From the NCBI RefSeq assembly GCF_025548535.1, contig NZ_JAJLQW010000007.1, positions 124,001 through 188,000 on the forward strand: 64,000 nucleotides of DNA, in the 5' to 3' direction. How positions within the stretch are numbered: the stretch's first letter is position 1; every line of letters starts with the position of its first letter. This DNA is from Undibacterium sp. Jales W-56. GTDB taxonomy: Bacteria; Pseudomonadota; Gammaproteobacteria; Burkholderiales; Burkholderiaceae_D. The notes beneath the pieces are model-generated. The model worked only from the letters and a program-made list of their open reading frames with translations, ran no database searches and had not been told where the DNA came from. Below are positions 63,152 to 64,000 of the stretch, piece by piece. The translations under genes were made by a program, and so were the position numbers.

Positions 63152-64000
63152 TATGTCGGCGTCTGCGCCCGGACAGCGCTACCGGCATCGAAAATTATTC
63201 TGTCTGCTCGGTACGCTGATCTTGATGGCTGCCGCTGCGAGCGCCGTTTATATAGCCAATGCAACGCACCTCCTGCAAACCGCGCGCCTGCTGACTTTAT
63301 GCGGATTGACGGGGTTGATCGGCTGGTGGCTGCTCTGGTTCGGCCTGGCAGATTTAGCGACGCGGCAAGTGGTCCTGGTGCCGGATGTCACGCCGCCATT
63401 GCCGCAAGACCCGGGCGGTATGCAAGACCGTATTACGACATTGGAAACGCGCCTGGAACATGCGCCGATTGCCTTGTTTGCCATCGATAAAAATACCCTC
63501 CCTCATCCAGTCCATGCCATGAATGGCAATGCCCGCCGCCTGCTGGCACCGGGCCGTACAGCCAAGCCGGAACAATTATTTGATTTGCTCAGAGCACAGG
63601 CAGTAGGCAAGCGCAGCATGATTTTGTTTGAAACCGAACAAGGGCTGGAGCGTGCCTTGCTGGCGACCAGCAGCGTCACCCTGCACGGCAGCACTGCAAT
63701 GATGGTGGCCTTGATGCCGGTAGAAACGGAGCTGCAATATGAGGCGCAACAAGCCTGGCAAAAATTAGTCCATGTCCTGACACATGAGATCATGAATTCG
63801 CTCACCCCGGTGGCGTCGCTGTCGCGCACGGCCCATGATTTATTGGACGATCTGAAGCCGGACTTGCCTGCCGACAGTGTCAAGGATTTCAGCATGGCAC
63901 TCGATGCGATAAGTCGCCGCGCCCACGGTCTGGCCGATTTTGTCGGCAGCTATCGCAGTTTATCGAATGTCCCGCCAGCCCATCCTGAACGCGTCCATCT
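63141..64000 (+). CDS. sensor histidine kinase, 3' partial
   Basis: First 286 codons only; the window ends inside it. ATG at 63141 overlaps the regulator stop by 11 bp, so the two are translated together. Two hydrophobic helices (about 20-43 and 50-72) with almost no periplasmic loop, then a PAS-like segment (APIALFAIDKN) and the phospho-acceptor H box in LVHVLTHEIMNSLTPVASL. The ATPase domain lies outside the window. Partner of the NtrC-type regulator upstream. Confidence 0.9.
   Translation, partial: MTSDMSASAPGQRYRHRKLFCLLGTLILMAAAASAVYIANATHLLQTARLLTLCGLTGLIGWWLLWFGLADLATRQVVLVPDVTPPLPQDPGGMQDRITTLETRLEHAPIALFAIDKNTLPHPVHAMNGNARRLLAPGRTAKPEQLFDLLRAQAVGKRSMILFETEQGLERALLATSSVTLHGSTAMMVALMPVETELQYEAQQAWQKLVHVLTHEIMNSLTPVASLSRTAHDLLDDLKPDLPADSVKDFSMALDAISRRAHGLADFVGSYRSLSNVPPAHPERVH

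Noticed and set aside
1-64000. tRNA, rRNA, CRISPR arrays, prophage or plasmid functions
   Set aside because: No T-loop GGTTCGAATCC-like motif, regularly spaced repeats or replication/phage structural genes were seen on reading both strands; detection by eye may miss an isolated tRNA.

Overview
The window looks like a chromosomal segment of a betaproteobacterium of the order Burkholderiales, most likely Oxalobacteraceae (Undibacterium/Herminiimonas/Janthinobacterium-like). This is inferred from the rpsP-rimM-trmD-rplS order, a DUF3579 protein, a betaproteobacterial CobD/CbiB-like membrane protein, an OsmC-YcaO fusion, many WxNPxExGRGF-type and DUF4124 proteins, and moderate GC content. No rRNA, tRNA, CRISPR array, phage or plasmid gene was seen. 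The left edge cuts a TonB-dependent receptor and the right edge cuts a sensor kinase.

Layout. 1-12.7 kb: outer-membrane receptor, glutathione transferase, pirin, a DUF1275 membrane protein, prfC, a STAS-like hypothetical, a PEP-CTERM/exosortase-type acyltransferase, a secreted S1/P1 nuclease, sppA and a free-methionine-sulfoxide reductase. 13.1-19.7 kb: a five-gene acyl-CoA operon (histidine phosphatase, SDR, acyl-CoA dehydrogenase, SDR, acyl-CoA ligase) with a divergent LysR regulator. 19.8-25.8 kb: a secreted protein, DUF3579, CobD/CbiB-like, a CoA-pyrophosphatase Nudix and the ribosome/tRNA-modification operon. 26-36.8 kb: a second acyl-CoA dehydrogenase with etfA and etfB, tusA-like, the alaS-GNAT-Nudix operon, ugpQ-like and a CaiB/BaiF CoA transferase. 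36.9-47.3 kb: a glycine-zipper lipoprotein, an M2 peptidase, a LytS/LytTR two-component pair, elaA, a leader peptide coupled to a hypothetical gene, DUF1223, a DUF2157-like membrane protein and glnS. 47.3-50.5 kb is the accessory island: an AT-rich retron (structured ncRNA plus reverse transcriptase fused to a TOPRIM domain), then two tandem REP/BIME units and a REP-associated tyrosine transposase (RAYT). 50.5-64 kb: OsmC-YcaO, pepD, DUF4124, a YcgR-like PilZ protein, glutaredoxin, TfoX-like, a TonB-like protein, a second STAS-like gene, cupin, GNAT and an HlyD-type adaptor divergent from a sigma-54 response regulator and its kinase.

Most notable signals. (1) The retron: 12-nt a1/a2 inverted repeats flank msr and msd hairpins directly upstream of an RT carrying NAxxH, YADD and VTG motifs and a C-terminal TOPRIM domain, which matches the RT-TOPRIM (Ec67-like) retron class known from anti-phage defence. 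(2) A family of about 206-bp MITE-like repeats with GACTTACGCAAAA-type terminal inverted repeats, present in four copies, one of them split by a second 121-bp foldback element. (3) A near-consensus sigma-54 promoter and a 20-bp perfect palindrome between the HlyD-type gene and the NtrC-type regulator. (4) A 29-codon leader ORF overlapping the start of a hypothetical gene. (5) A 29-bp perfect inverted repeat at 54.96-55.04 kb.

How genes work together. The acyl-CoA ligase/dehydrogenase/SDR operon and the dehydrogenase/EtfAB operon are consistent with fatty- or organic-acid catabolism, with ETF carrying the electrons. The rpsP, alaS, glnS and prfC genes are translation housekeeping. The two-component systems at 40 kb and 61-64 kb look like independent sensory units.
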